Shown piece after piece: positions 23,934 through 35,895 of a DNA stretch of 64,000 bases. The stretch spans positions 124,001 through 188,000 of the forward strand of contig CAJQUW010011254.1 of assembly GCA_907163375.1 (NCBI GenBank). Direction: 5' to 3'. The translations under genes and the position numbers were made by a program. Position 1 is the first letter of the stretch, and every line of letters starts with the position of its first letter. The DNA comes from Prostheceraeus crozeri. Lineage: Eukaryota > Platyhelminthes > Polycladida > Euryleptidae. Under the pieces are notes generated by a model that was given only the letters and a program-made list of their open reading frames with translations, was not told the DNA's origin and searched no databases.

Positions 23934-25068
23934 CAGATTGTTTCATAAAAAATGGATCACCCTTAAACATCGCCTTAACTTCAACTTTGTCTAACTCCGC
24001 CAAACTTGAACGAATTTCTCTGAAATTTGGAAGATATGTCAGTTGTGCTTACTAAATATCATTGTTGGAAATTTCAAGCATGAATATTGAGTTGTTTTCC
24101 TGTTATAGATAAAAAAGTAGTAGATAATTTGATCTTCATTTAGCAATGTTACACAAAATCATACCTCACTCTTATAAAATTACATTTGTTTCCTTTGTTA
24201 TGTAATATGTTGTACTACAAGCCAAAAGCTATCAAGCAAAACAAAAATATAGAAAATTGGTCAATCAGAGCCAGTATAGCACCATTATTCATCAACAATA
24301 ATGTAACTGCTACATGTGATTAACTGGACTTCATGTTCCATAGCTTCCTGACTTCGTTGCGGTGGTGTTGGCAGCACTCCTGATTGCTTTCAGCTAGAAA
24401 TGTATCTCTTGCCGGTTGAAAACAATACGAAGCACAAATGAACAATAACGAGATCGCATTCACAAAAGACAAAGTGTCACCCTTGCTAGAACTAGGCTGA
24501 ACTTCACATACAGCAAGGAACCATGAATTCTGAACGCTATGTGAATGTTTTACGAATGAACATTGGCCAAATGACAGATCAACTTGGTGATCCATCGACT
24601 TGGTTATTTATGGATGATAATGCTACGTGTCACAGGAGTAGTAGAGTCAACTTATGCAAGTCTCAATTAGGGCTTAGGACATTATCTTGGCCAGCTCGTT
24701 CTCCTGATCTGAATCCCATAGAAAATGTATGGAGTATTCTAAAACGTAACGTTCGTCGTTCACTGCTACCTACAGATGGCGTATCACAACTTATGTCACT
24801 GTTAAAAAGAGAGTGGAGAAAGTTAGATCAGTCAAAAATCAACGATATCAACGAATCAATGCCTAGACGAATTGGTAATGTCATTGACAATAAGGGTAGG
24901 GCCACAAAATATTAGCTTCTTAAGAACCGTTACTGTATCATAGCTTATCAGATTATATAAGGACATTTAAATATAGGGACATGAAATAACATGAAAATGC
25001 TTTCTGTATCATACTTATGTTTTATTTAGTCAAATTTTAGGATGATCCACTTTTTATGAAACGGACTG
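23934..25068 (+). mobile_element. Tc1-like DD34E transposon, deleted copy 1
   Basis: Termini CAGATTGTTTCATAAAAAAT and inverted CAGTCCGTTTCATAAAAAGT, flanked by TA (23932-23933 and 25069-25070). It is a direct repeat of 60757-62092, nearly identical over most of its length, but lacks about 200 bp around 24480 that the other copy keeps. It encodes only the C-terminal part of a transposase. Confidence 0.85.
24523..24915 (+). pseudogene. Tc1-like transposase, C-terminal part
   Basis: A 130-codon open frame with WLFMDDNATCHRSSRV (second catalytic Asp) and WPARSPDLNPIENVW (Glu). There are 34 residues between them, hence DD34E. It ends with SMPRRIGNVIDNKG, the usual Tc1 C-terminus. The first catalytic Asp and the DNA-binding domain are missing because of an internal deletion, so it cannot work alone. 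The start codon at 24523 is only the first ATG of the remnant. Confidence 0.85.
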
Positions 25069-25179
25069 TAGTACACACCATGAATTTTGGAGGAAAGATA
25101 ATTCATTTTAGTATTTCCAACATTCAGATAATACTATCACTGCAATTTGTAGCTGTAGGTGACAAAATGCCAAACCTAC

Positions 25180-25333
25180 CATGTAGTTTTTTGATGCACA
25201 ATTACGAAATTCAAAGTCCTCTGTATCATTGTATCGTCTGGAGCGGTATTTCTTTGGTATGAGAGCAGCTTCTGGTATCATGTAGATCTCTTCATCACCA
25301 TCCTTTCTATATTTTCTCATATCCGACGATTTT
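25180..25333 (-). CDS. Exon of the minus-strand host gene
   Basis: A 154-bp exon with acceptor TTTTAATTGTAG (AG at 25335-25334) and donor GTAGGTTT (25179 downwards). It starts with one base that completes a codon, exactly the phase left by the exon at 29226-29072, and ends in phase 0. It reads KSSDMRKYRKDGDEEIYMIP, then KKYRSRRYNDTEDFEFRNC, a charged, probably intracellular segment. No domain recognised. The matching phase with its neighbour is good support for the gene model. Confidence 0.75.
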
Positions 25334-25335
25334 CT

Positions 25336-26547
25336 ACAATTAAAAGGACATCTAATTAATTTCTTTTAGTGATTGCTGTTAAATTGATTTATTTTTCTAC
25401 TTTCTACAGAAAAATTCATAAAAAGAGCCAATCTGAAGGATTGCAAAATTTCAAAATGTCACTGAAAAATGCATTGCAAGTAATGTAAGCTTAAAACTTA
25501 AACACTTAATTGATTAATTAATAGCGTTATAAACTGCAGATTTTGCAAACAGTTTGACGTATCGGCGCATTTCAAGCAATATAAATTGTTAAAAGAGAGT
25601 GTGTTAAAGTCCATTATAAGACAGTGTTGTCTTGGTAGACTAAGTAAAACGGGACTGGAATATCATATTCATTAAATATTAACGAGATAGCACACCTTGC
25701 TGGAAGTAGGCCAGAAGACGAGCCATCGTCAACCCTTGTCCCCCGTTGGGTTTTCGAATGCATCCCCTTCGGGCTATCTAAACAGCGGAGTGAATATGTG
25801 CACGTTTTGTTTTGGACACGAGAAAATCAATCTTAGTATCCGTCTTTTTATATTCACAGATCTTTATGCTATAAATACCATTTTAAAATTTGAATTTGAT
25901 TTCTTTGGAAAACTATATATTTCGTTTCTATGATTGTGTTAAAGATAATCATTATAGAAAGCTTAGGGCCACAATTTTTTGACAAGCTTCATGTCATTAT
26001 GATACATGGACATTCATATAATCCTAAAAAAAATCTGGATATTCACTTGATGCTTGCTGTCTGACTATGACTCAACAAATCACGTAGAAAGTCATTAAAT
26101 TCTGTCGAATTTATCAAAATACAAAATCCCATTTCCAGTTCCCTGTAAGATGAATTTCAAGCTGATAAAATGAGTTAGAAATTTATGAAGCTCAGAACAA
26201 CATGAAGTTGCAAGACTAAAACACAGCAAGCGTATTTATTTATCAAAGTTTTTTCTAAATAACTAGCTAGCAACTTTCTTACATACTTGAATTACTTCGG
26301 TGACTATTAAAGACATCGAATTTTCTAAAGTGATTGAATCAATGAAAAGAAAAGAATTAACAATTAACAGTAGTCGCATGTGCAATTTGCATGTAGGAAA
26401 TATCTAAACATGACATAATCACTACTATCTTCTAATATTCTAGTAAGTCTAAAGTAAGAATATTTTTAAGATTTTTTATATTTACGATTTTTAAAAAATG
26501 ATTCCCCTTTACTCAGTTTATAAATATATAAAGCCACAAAATTCATT
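25336..26547. other. No gene seen; AT-rich
   Basis: Nothing recognised apart from short AT-driven ORFs. Confidence 0.45.
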
Positions 26548-27135
26548 TTGATAAAGATAAAAACTAGAAACTCTTCAATAAAAGAGTTGTCAGTGAGAGA
26601 AGATGTTTATGGACCTGAAAAGAAGAAAATATTCTTAAGACTTCCATTCATTGGAGACAAAAGAGCGTTGACTTTTAAAAATAGCCTAAACAAAGCATTC
26701 TGTGTATTTCCTAGTGCTCGTTTGCACGTGATTTTCACTACACGAAAGGTTCCGATGCGCTCTCTGAAGGATAGATTGCCGCTCTTCTCCACCACATCAA
26801 ATGTAATTTATCAATTTCATTGTACCTGTGGAAGCAAGTACGTTGGGAAGACGGTAAGATGTCTGAATGAGAGAGTTTCAGAACACCTTCCAAAGTGGCT
26901 AGTCAACCCTTTAAAGTGTCCACCAAGGTCCACTACAATTCCAGCTAGCAGCATCACAAGACATTTGCAAGTCTGTAACAGCGAGAGACAAACTGCTTTG
27001 AATAATTTTAGTATTAGTTACCATATCAACAACAAACACACATTAGGAATCACAGAGTTTCTCGTCATTTTGCGCGAGAATCCCGACTTGTGTTCGCAAA
27101 AAGATTTTATTTCCACCCTTTACTTACCTTGGTAG
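26548..27135 (+). pseudogene. Penelope-like element C-terminal part with GIY-YIG domain, third lineage
   Basis: A 195-codon open frame. Its first half (KKKIFLRLPFIGDKRALTF and on) corresponds to the linker after the reverse transcriptase. The second half is the GIY-YIG domain: NVIYQFHCTCGSKYVGKTVR, then the conserved ERVSEH, and a C-terminal segment ending STLYLPW. The RT itself is absent, so this is a 5'-truncated insertion, but the remaining frame is intact. It differs from the copies at 0.9 and 21.3 kb. Confidence 0.8.
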
Positions 27136-27221
27136 CTTCAGTCTCTGTTTTGCTTCTTCTAATATTTAGGTTATTTACTCAATTGTTATTAGTTCACATC
27201 CATTAAGTCTACTAGAGTATA

Positions 27222-28470
27222 CGAGGTGTGGCTATAAAATAACGAGACTGCTTCCAGTATGACTTTATTTCAATACATATACAGCATTTATCCGGTTGCC
27301 CCCTCAAAATAGTCCCTATGGAAGTTCACACATGTGTTCATTCTCTTCTCCCATTTGTTGAAGCAGTCGTGAAACTCCTCCGTCTTCAGGCTTCTCAAAA
27401 CGGCGGTCACTCGAGCCTTGATGTCGTCAACCGATTCGAATCGGGTTCCCTTGACGATGTTCTTCAGCTTGGGGAAGAGCCAAAAATCACAGTGAGCAAG
27501 GTCAGGTGAGTAGGGCGGGTGCTCTAGCATTGCGACTTGTTTCTCGGCCAGGAACTGCTTGACGCTGATAGCAGAATGCGCTGGCGCGTTGTCGTGGTGC
27601 AGCATCCAGCTCTTGGTCTCCCAGCGATCGTGTCTGACGCGCCTGACTCGGGAGATGAGACGTTGAAGGACTTCCTTGTAGAAGTGCTGGTTGACAGTAG
27701 CACCCTCCGGTACAAATTCGTGATGCACCATGCCCCTGTGATCAAAAAAGACGATTAACATTGTCTTCACCTTTTACTTCGACATGCGTGCCTTCGTCGG
27801 CCGGGGTGATCCAGGGGTCTTCCATTGCAGACTTTGTCGCTTCATCTCAGGGTCGTACTGGAACACCCAGGACTCGTCACCAGTGATGACAGACTCCAAG
27901 AATTTCCCGTTGACCGCCAGCTGCTCCAGCACGTCTTGACACACGGTCATGCGCCGAGACTTCTGCTCGTCGGTCGGCAGTCGGGGCACCATCTTCGCGC
28001 AAATCTTCGCATCCCCAGATCATCCACCAGGATCAAACGCACCGTCTCCTTGTCGAGTTTCAACTGATCAGCTATCATTCTGATGGTCAATCGGCGATCG
28101 CTTTGTATCCGTTCCTTGACTTTTTCAACGTTGTCCGAGTTCCTTGATGTTGATGGGCGTCCAGGTCTTGGGTCATCATCCACATCTTCACGACCACTGC
28201 TGAACCTCTTGTGCGATTCAAACACTCGAGCTCGTGACAGTGTTTGATCCCCGTAGGCAGCCTTCAACATTTCGAATGTCTCAGTTGGTGTTTTGCCGAG
28301 TTTCGCAAGGAACTTGATGCTGGTCCGTTGTTCTTTACTCATCGTTTTGCAGTGACAATGTTGTCAAACAGAAATCAGGTTAGGAATCGCTTTGATCTGG
28401 ATGTGACAAGGGTTTTGAACAATAATCACTGAAAATCGTCTGGAAAGAAGAGCAATCACATTATCGAGGT
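27222..28470 (-). mobile_element. mariner transposon (DD34D), right end eroded
   Basis: The left end CGAGGTGTGGCTATAAAATA (27222) is a typical mariner terminal repeat next to a TA. The transposase reads on the minus strand from 28342 to 27288. No good inverted partner of the terminal repeat was found after 28342 (only CGAGGTGTCGC near 28470 in the wrong sense), so the right border is approximate. Confidence 0.75.
27288..28342 (-). pseudogene. mariner transposase with one frameshift and one stop
   Basis: About 350 codons. The N-terminus (MSKEQRTSIKFLAKLGKTPT) and the helix-turn-helix region (TIRMIADQLKLDKETVR) are in ORF 28342-27947. After a frameshift near 28000 the frame continues with VPRLPTDEQKSRRM and SVITGDESWVFQYDPE (first Asp). 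A TAA at about 27772 separates RMSK from KVKTMLIVFFDHRG. Then come MLHHDNAPAHSA (second Asp) and YSPDLAHCDFWLFP (third Asp), the mariner DD34D signature. Two lesions make it inactive. GC content is higher than in the flanks. Confidence 0.9.
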
Positions 28471-29071
28471 GTCGCTTGAAACATATGATGGCAAGACGAT
28501 ATAGATCAATTTAACATGCATCACTGGTCTATGAAACCGCCACCATACGTGCAGCATGGCCAGTCTTGTTATTGAACCTTGTAGGTTTGCATGCTCTCAA
28601 TTTTATTCATAGATTTATTACTGTGGAAGTATATGATTTCAGATTTTGTATTTTATAGTTAATCCATGTTTGCACTTGAATAAGAGTGGACGAAATGCAT
28701 TGTGCAAGAATTAGTTTTTAATTTTATCAAAATGAATTTAGTGGCCTTATATATTTATAATATTCAAGATTAAAAAAATGAGATTTTTAATATTCTAAAT
28801 GAAGAATTTCTAATAATTCGAATATTCTACATGTTTCTAATATTTCTAGTAATTTAATCCATATTGAATTAATAAATATACCGAAGTAAAAGTACATGTC
28901 AAGCAGTTTTGATTTAGACAAGTAAATAATTTTCTAAGACCGTGTAATTCAACATGCTAAATTCAATCTCTGAAACATGTGATTCTGATTTCCATGTTGA
29001 CACTTACAATGCTGAAATAACACTGATTTGTTGGAATGGGTCACATTGATTGTCTCTCAAAATATACTCAC
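28471..29071. other. No gene seen; very AT-rich
   Basis: Nothing recognised. Confidence 0.5.
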
Positions 29072-29226
29072 ATAGCTAGTTTATATGACTGACTTTCATT
29101 ATTCGTCAAGGTGTAGGTGGTAGCGCTCAATGATGGATCGTCATATGTAACATTAGGATAAAAAGAAAAGCTCGCTGATGCACCTGATACCGATTTATCG
29201 CCTGAAACGCTATCCGGTAGCGATAT
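29072..29226 (-). CDS. Exon of the minus-strand host gene
   Basis: A 155-bp exon between acceptor CATCCTTTCAG (AG at 29228-29227) and donor GTGAGTAT (29071 downwards). Only the frame starting at base one is open. It reads ISLPDSVSGDKSVSGASASF, then SFYPNVTYDDPSLSATTYT, and leaves two bases of a codon, which the exon at 25333 completes. Ser/Thr-rich, no domain recognised. Upstream it fits the phase-0 end of the exon at 33413-33189. Confidence 0.75.
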
Positions 29227-29739
29227 CTGAAAGGATGAAGTATCAAGTTGATATGAGATAGAATAAGATTACTTGAAAACGATCGCTAAATAAATGAAAA
29301 CGAACGATCTTAAATACAAAGTGCATGTATTGTAGACGACTGTTAATGAATCGTCTATTGGTCTGCGATGTTTTATGTTGTTATATATAAAATGGGCATT
29401 ATCTATCAGACCTACTAAATTATTGCCAATTCAGGCGACTTGTCTCTGGCTGGGATGCTTGAAGTGATCTCTCAATTTTAAAAAAGTGAAATCTCAAATT
29501 TACCCTGGCATAGCTGTAACTATAAATAAGGAGTTGTGTCGACGTTGAGAGATGTGAACTAGGCCTGCTGATGATTCCTGATATTGGATGGAATGGCAGC
29601 TATTCAGGTTTGTTACTATTTTCCAACTGAGGAGGCAACCCGATATTCTCACTCTACATGATGTTCCCTTAGACTTGAATATGCCATCATCCCTAAAAAT
29701 CAAGCTGTTTATCAAAACCAAGCCGAATTATGAGGAATG
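29227..29739. other. No gene seen
   Basis: Nothing recognised. Confidence 0.45.
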
Positions 29740-30010
29740 AATAACGTCGATGTGAGATATGTAATGATCCACATGGGTGAAAGATAGGCATCATTTTGTG
29801 ACTGAATGCTCAGAAAATCAGAAATTGCTACAGGAAGCAGCACCGGCATTTTGCTACTGCAGAAGTGCAGCAGAGTATTACAAGTTGATGGATACACAGA
29901 TTCTAGAAGATATTAAGTTTATTGTGAAACGACTGATGATCGGCGCAGAGGTTTCTGATATCGTGCAATTGGGAAGATTTTGTGACATCATTTACAGAAT
30001 GATTGGGTGA
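29740..30010 (+). pseudogene. Possible non-LTR retrotransposon C-terminal tail
   Basis: The sequence CEICNDPHG (near 29750) and, one frame over, DRHHFVTECSENQKLLQEAA form a C-x2-C ... H ... C pattern. Such a pattern ends many jockey/CR1-like ORF2 proteins. The frameshift and missing RT mean a small dead fragment. Weak assignment; it resembles the fragment at 59.9 kb. Confidence 0.35.
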
Positions 30011-30336
30011 TCTGCTAATTATAATCTCACTAATTCACTGACATGCTGAATTTAATTACTTATGTTAACTATTAAACCTTCTCATATAACTATTGCATTA
30101 CATTTCGAATACATGAAGTCGTTGAATGGTGCGAGTGTTCTACAACATCATTAATCTGACTGATAAAAGCTTCAAGCAATACACAATAGTGGCACAAAAG
30201 TCGCACGCATTTTCACTTAGATACACTTGTCAACGGTCGTGTCATTGGGTTAGAATCAGCCACATTTGTAATTCTAAGGCTCTCATTAGTGGTTCATGCC
30301 CCAACTTAGTCCCTCCGAATGTGCCGCGACCTTGAG

Positions 30337-30648
30337 TCAATTTCCATTCCAGTCAACTTCAGATAAACAATCTACGTCTATGCTATTTACATGGGCATGT
30401 ACTGAACCACAACGATGACGAAACAGACGCAAAGTGGCAATCAGTATGAGACAATAAAATTTGAGCATTAATACAATAAGGAATGCAATAATGGCATCAT
30501 GAAACCAAAAGCGATACTGTCCATTTGAGCTACAGATGCAGTATTTTCGATTTTGGCATGGTATTCCTAACATAATTTGATGGATATCCGTTAGATGTGA
30601 GTATTTTTTGAAGGCAGCGAATTTCCCATTTGCAATATTCACCACCAT
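30337..30648 (-). other. Unrecognised open frame (103 codons)
   Basis: Minus-strand ORF with a hydrophobic segment (DAIIAFLIVLMLKFYCLILI) and a Cys/His-containing tail. No splice sites or family recognised; it may be a transposon remnant or chance. Confidence 0.2.
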
Positions 30649-30695
30649 AAATATTCTTTGCTCGATGACTATTATGCGAGCAATTCGATACGAGT

Positions 30696-30890
30696 GGTCT
30701 CCGTGGCACAGTGGTTAAGTGCTTGGCCTAGTGATCTTCTGGTCCAGAGGTCGAGCCCCGAAAGTGTTATTGGAAGCCGGACTAAAAGCACTACAACGTT
30801 CCAGTAAAGTCTGACTATGTCAGCACTGTCCAAGCCCCCAGAATGGGGAAGTAGTGACGTTAAACCATTCAGCTTCAGCTTCAGATGAAT
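30696..30890 (+). repeat. tRNA-derived SINE, copy 2
   Basis: A tRNA-like head (CTCCGTGGCACAGTGGTTAA ... GGTCCAGAGGTCGAGCCCCG) with A- and B-box sequences is followed by the body GTCTGACTATGTCAGCACTG. It ends in a CAGCTT repeat. It shares the body with copy 1 at 11235-11408. Confidence 0.75.
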
Positions 30891-31336
30891 AAAGGACTTC
30901 ACTGTTCCACATTTGACGTGGAATGGATGGTATGAATCTAATTTGAGCAAAGCATCTGCATTCGTCGGTTTCCGACAGATATCTATATGTAAGCCTAGTC
31001 CACATCTCACAAGGTCTTACATAGGAATCATGCCATTCTTCTCCATTTCAATAATGAATTTGATACACGGATGCATATCATTCAGATGATCAAGGAATAA
31101 GGACCCCTGTCCGTTTTTCAATGTTACTACTGAGGTATCATCAACGTGTCGACATTATAGGCGAAATTGTTCAAGGCAACTGCAGATCGCTCTGCTTTCA
31201 AAATTGTGTGATCAAAATGGTTTTTGGGAGCGGTATATCCAAAAAATCGGTTGCGCTATCCTCAAAGAGGTGCGGAAAGGCAGAGCTTTATGCTAATCAT
31301 ATCTAAAATGACGTTTGACAGTAAGTTGATACTAAA
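30891..31336. other. No gene seen
   Basis: Nothing recognised. Confidence 0.4.
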
Positions 31337-31338
31337 TA

Positions 31339-33068
31339 GCGTGTGTGCCAAAAGTCACTACTTGTTCATGTTGTTATCATATTGACAAAACTTACTCAAA
31401 TGTCGAGACTTGTATATTTATTTGATCAGTTATGACCCGGGTTTGTGAAAAGTGTCAGTTTCTAATTAATTGATTTTTTTCTTGAAATCAGAGTTAAACA
31501 TATATTAGTTTTGATCTCAGCAAAATTGCTACAGCGTGCAATTGAAACAGCATCAACCCCGAGAATCAACTTAAGTCCTTCAGATCAATTGATAGAAGCT
31601 CAAGATATCTATGCTATTAAGGTCAAATGATTACGAGAATGTCTCACATAAGTTGTGATTGATATTGACGAATGGTGACTCAGCAAACTGAGCGAATGGT
31701 GCGTATTTGATAAAGCAATGCTTGACTCAGTATAAACAACAAGAAATGAACAGAATTTCAGAACATCGCTTGATAGTGGAAAGGTGAGCATGGATTTACA
31801 GCAGAGAATCAAATGTGTTAAACTTTATTATCATAGCAATTGTAGCGCAGCTGTAGCCTTGAGGGCTTACCAAACCGCACATGGACTTAGAGCTGATCCT
31901 TTTAGTGCCACAACAATAGGTCGTCTGATTAAAAGATTCGAAGATACTGGATCAGTCTTTGACTTGCCGAAATCTGGACGACCCAGTCTTACTGAAGATA
32001 GAAATAAAATAGATGATAACGTATCCGAGACGTTGCAGCATCTACAGAAAGAAAACCTCCTCCCACAGCTCAGGTTTCTGCAGCAAGTGGCATCCCCAAA
32101 CGAAGTGTGTGTCGTATCATACATGAAGAATTACAGTTCTATCCATAGAAGCTGATGACTAAAATGATGAGTGAAAATGATCGCCTGAAACGAGTTCAGT
32201 GCGCCCAATTCTTATTGAACCGAGTTGATTATGTGGACCGACGAAGCCTACTTTTCCGTGAATGGGTATGTGCACCGAAAGAACTGTGTTATTTGGGGTG
32301 CACAAGGACCCAAGTTGACTGTTCAAATTGGCTCAGATTGGATTGGATTTACTGCGAACACAATGCTCTCTCCTTACTTCTTCACTGGAACAGTGACACG
32401 TGACAACTCGCTACATGTTGGAGAATCACGTTTTCCCCGAAATGCGTCGTAGACATCTAATCAACCAGGTAATATTCCAGCAAGATGGCGCGCAGCCTCA
32501 TTTTTCGAAAGCGGCCAGGCTTCCCGCTGAACTACCCGATGCACGAATAATATCTCGAGGATTTCTGCAAGCATAGTCGCCTCGCTCCCCAGATTTACCA
32601 CCTCTGGATTATTATCTGTGGGGTACAATGAAAAGTCGAGTGTTCCACAATTTCGTTCCAAACAACTTCAACCAACTAAAAAACGAATCAAAGAAATCAC
32701 AAGAGACATTCGTCAAGACGAGCTACAGCGTGCGGTTCATCATCTTCCACATCGACTAGAATGTGTTATCGATCAAGATGGCGGACCATTTGAACATTTA
32801 TTGTGATGATATAAACCTGATTTCTTATTAAATTGCAGTTAATTCATTGATTAGATGTTTATTAAAAATTGCATAATTTTTAATGGAAACACATCTTGTT
32901 ATTTACTTTGATTTGAAGAAAAAAAATCAATGAATCAGAAGCTGATTTTACACTTTTCACCATCCCCGGGTCATATCTGATTAAATAAATATAAATGTCT
33001 CGACATTTGAGTAAGTTTTGCCAATACGATAACAAAATGAAAAACTGCGTGACTTTTGGCACACACTG
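31339..33068 (+). mobile_element. Tc1/mariner-superfamily element with about 110-bp terminal inverted repeats
   Basis: Left GCGTGTGTGCCAAAAGTCAC and inverted right CAGTGTGTGCCAAAAGTCAC, flanked by TA (31337-31338, 33069-33070). The inverted similarity runs for about 110 bp, through CAAAACTTACTCAAATGTCG to ATGACCCGGG. The interior carries one decayed transposase on the plus strand. Confidence 0.85.
31790..32805 (+). pseudogene. Decayed DDxD transposase of the 31.3-33.1 kb element
   Basis: The N-terminal helix-turn-helix region reads TIGRLIKRFEDTGSVFDLPK SGRPS (31910-31990) with the GRPS motif intact. After frameshifts, MWTDEAYFSVNGYVHRKNCV (32228-32290) holds the first catalytic Asp. FQQDGAQPHF (about 32470) holds the second and RSPDLPPLDYYLWG (about 32580-32620) the third, an Asp. 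A TAG lies between the last two blocks, and with that gap the spacing is about 40 residues. At least two frameshifts and a stop make it inactive. Confidence 0.8.
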
Positions 33069-33188
33069 TATATAATCAATCTCAACTTCAACAAAAATAT
33101 AATGGAGAAATATTGTATTGAAACCCTCATCAAAAGGAGCAATTAATCATAATCTTCAACAATATGCTCAAAGTCAGAGAATACTCAC

Positions 33189-33413
33189 AACTGATCTTGT
33201 ATCAGCACCGTGTTCTCCTCTTCCCTTCTTGTTCTTCTTACTGTCTTTTGACTTCCATTCTCCGCCCCGTTCTGCACCACGTTCTCCTTTTCCAGACTTT
33301 TCGTCTTCTTGCTCTTTTTTCCCCAACAAATCTTCATGAGAATCGCGTTCACTCATCTTCCTTCTCAGTTGATCTTTGAGTAGCTCTCGTTTGCTTTCTG
33401 TGCATTCCGATTT
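33189..33413 (-). CDS. Exon of the minus-strand host gene (Lys/Glu-rich)
   Basis: A 225-bp exon of exactly 75 codons (phase 0 at both ends), with acceptor TCTGTTTAAAG (AG at 33415-33414) and donor GTGAGTAT (33188 downwards). It reads KSECTESKRELLKDQLRRKM, then a run of Lys, Glu, Gly, Ser and Arg (KSGKGERGAERGG), ending GADTRSV. The composition is that of a disordered, highly charged linker. It fits in phase between the 44.4 kb exon and the 29.2 kb exon. No function can be given. Confidence 0.65.
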
Positions 33414-33939
33414 CTTTAAACAGAATTTCGTGACATAAGAAAAGGAAAATCGCAAGTATTTTGAACATGAACAAATCTGACAATTCGTCAGGCAATTTCA
33501 GCATGACTCTACAAGGAGCATCGTTGACGTCCCCCTACTGAACTTCGAAGATAAAGCTCCGAATCACAAGAAGTTCACGGTATAGCATATGTCGTTCATT
33601 TGCTCCAACTCACTCATCATTGTGCTATAAATAGCAATTTGAAGTTTGAAATCACCAATTATGAGAAATGTTTGACATTTTATCGAATTCGGGCTATAGA
33701 TATCCTTAATGATTGCTATTTACGATGCCAAGCTAGTTGAATGGACTAAGAAGTTGTTGATGAGTACACTCGTGGCATAATGTCTTGCCCATGTCCATTT
33801 TTCATCTGATATTTTGAGATTTCTCCAGATTCTTTGCCCATCAAAGAAATGGGATGTTATCCAAAGGTCCCAGCTGCTCGAAGGCGATGAGAGATTGAAG
33901 ACTGAAGAATGATTACTTAGAGAGTCGTCGACGGGCCTC

Positions 33940-34330
33940 AACAGAGCTGCAAGCGATGTCGGTCATCGACCAATCCTCTCCATGGAGCATCAGGGGCTTC
34001 CATGGTCGAAGGAGGCTGTGACTCATGCTCCTAGGCATGGGGTAGGCCTACAACACCCACTAGTCAAGATTGAAGCCACTGCTCACTAAGAATGTGAAGA
34101 AAACGAGAATGAATTGGGCTAGAGAGCATGAGAAATGGTCGATCGAGCATTTCAGGTGTATTCTCTGGTCCGAAGAATCGCGGTTTAACCTCTATGCACC
34201 GGATGAACGGCGGTTATTGCACAGGCGTTCAGGAGAGGAACTCCACTTTCAGCTGTTTAGAGGAGACGACAACACCAGTTCATTTGTTTTTCATTCATTT
34301 CTTGGCGCTTCTTAGGTGGGGCTTGACTTA
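33940..34330 (+). pseudogene. Tc1-like transposase fragment
   Basis: The frame 34070-34315 reads KPLLTKNVKKTRMNWAREHE, then CILWSEESRFNLYAPDERR and a RRSGEEL block. This is the region around the first catalytic residue of Tc1 transposases. The usual WSDES is WSEES here. Upstream sequence from 33940 looks like a frame-shifted part of the DNA-binding region. The remainder is missing. Confidence 0.7.
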
Positions 34331-34762
34331 ACCCCTATTGGTCCATCATACTACATATGATCTTCTTCAAATGTTAAGCACTAAGGCTTTATATGATCAA
34401 AAGGGTGCCGGGAGGACATCCCAATGGTCCAACACATTGCAATATTCGGGCTAGACCTCACCCTTAAGTGTACGAGATCGCACAAGGCCACTTAGCAAGC
34501 GATCCCTTGCGTCAAAGTCTTTTTTCAAGCTTAATTTAATAGGAACCTAGATATATATGGACACTAGTCAGTAATCCTTTGGAGGTCAGCATCTGAAAAG
34601 TTGTGCAGCCTCTTAATCGCAAAAAACTAAAAAAATAGTAGTTATGAAAAGAATAAAAAACTAACAAAACAATAGCCAGTCGTCAACAGGCACCCTCCTG
34701 GTCGCGTTTCGACGTTGATTAAAGTAAAATCGCTTTAATCTCCAAAAATATATTAATGGCAG
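34331..34762. other. No gene seen
   Basis: Nothing recognised. Confidence 0.4.
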
Positions 34763-35086
34763 TAATTAACAACAATGAAATTAAATAAACGATAGATCAA
34801 ATTGCCATGCAAAATATGCGCGGTAACCTACGACCAAAGGTTAACTAGACCTGTGCTCTGCCAACCGAGTTACGAGCCACTTATGCGACTGTGTCAATTG
34901 GCAGGATCAAACCCTCACCACCACACATCAGTTGTCATACCAGTTATAATCAATGAATAAATAGCTTGTCACAATTGTGACCGCCGACATTAAGGCATGT
35001 GGCCAAAGCATCTTAAACCATGTCGTGAATGCAATTAACAACAATGAAATTAAATAAACGATTGATCAAATTGCCAAGCAAAAGAT
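34763..35086. repeat. 50-bp direct repeats bracketing a tRNA-like sequence
   Basis: AACAACAATGAAATTAAATA and the following 30 bp occur at 34763-34814 and again at 35033-35086 with two differences. Between them, read on the minus strand (about 34885-34815), lies a tRNA-like GGCTCGTAACTCGGTTGGCA ... GGTCGTAGGTT. It is either a tandem duplication or a SINE with an unusually long flanking duplication. Confidence 0.5.
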
Positions 35087-35779
35087 GAATGTATGCTAAC
35101 AAGTAGATCCACAATATTCTTCAGATACAATATATGTGTGCATATCGTGTGCATATGTGCAGTCAACTTTGATTTTTTCAAATAAATGTTCGAAATGACT
35201 TTGACTCCTTTTATTGTACATATTTTGGATGTTATTTCTCGATTGACTTGTTCAATTGAGATTTAAAGAGTGCTGCTTTATTAGTCCGCTTTCAGTATCT
35301 TCATGACCACGACGTAAACTGTGCTACGCCTGCTGTTCGATTTTGTGTAGATATTTTTTTGCTGCAGTCATTGAGAAAACCTACCTGTGAAGCATTTGTG
35401 AACTAATATTAGTGGATTAATAGGTGTCTTGGTGTACACTTCATATGGGTTTCTGGCACATTGAGGATGCGGTGTATCAGTCAAAATAATGAGAATTCAA
35501 TGAGCAATTTCAAGCGTCATGACTGAAGGAAACCATCAAAGCAGGTCTTTCGCGGGGGATGCGCAAGACATTTTGCCACCAGTGGTAGAAGAAAGACTGA
35601 TTTGTGCTTTAAATACAACTCAAATATAAGGCATGAGATGTGAAAGATATTCCTTCAACCACAGAATTAAATATTTTGTTTATCTGCGCGCGCAGATGAA
35701 TCTAATTCTGTGCCTTCAACAGTATCCATTCCAATGTGTCTGTGAAATGCTCTTCTATTGTTCTCAGTACAGAGTTGGA
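35087..35779. other. No gene seen
   Basis: Nothing recognised. Confidence 0.4.
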
Positions 35780-35895
35780 AGTGGGTCAACGAAACTTGAC
35801 CCATGACCCACCTGACCCACGGCCTATGTGATCCACGACCCATGTGACCCACAGGGTATCCTGACCCACCACATCTTTGACCCACCTGACCCACA
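35780..35895. repeat. Array of TGACCCAC motifs, cluster 1
   Basis: About nine copies of TGACCCAC or close variants at irregular spacing. Read on the minus strand they are GTGGGTCA, a form of nuclear-receptor half-site (GGGTCA), but a decayed minisatellite is an equally good reading. A related cluster lies at 37490-37545. Confidence 0.6.
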
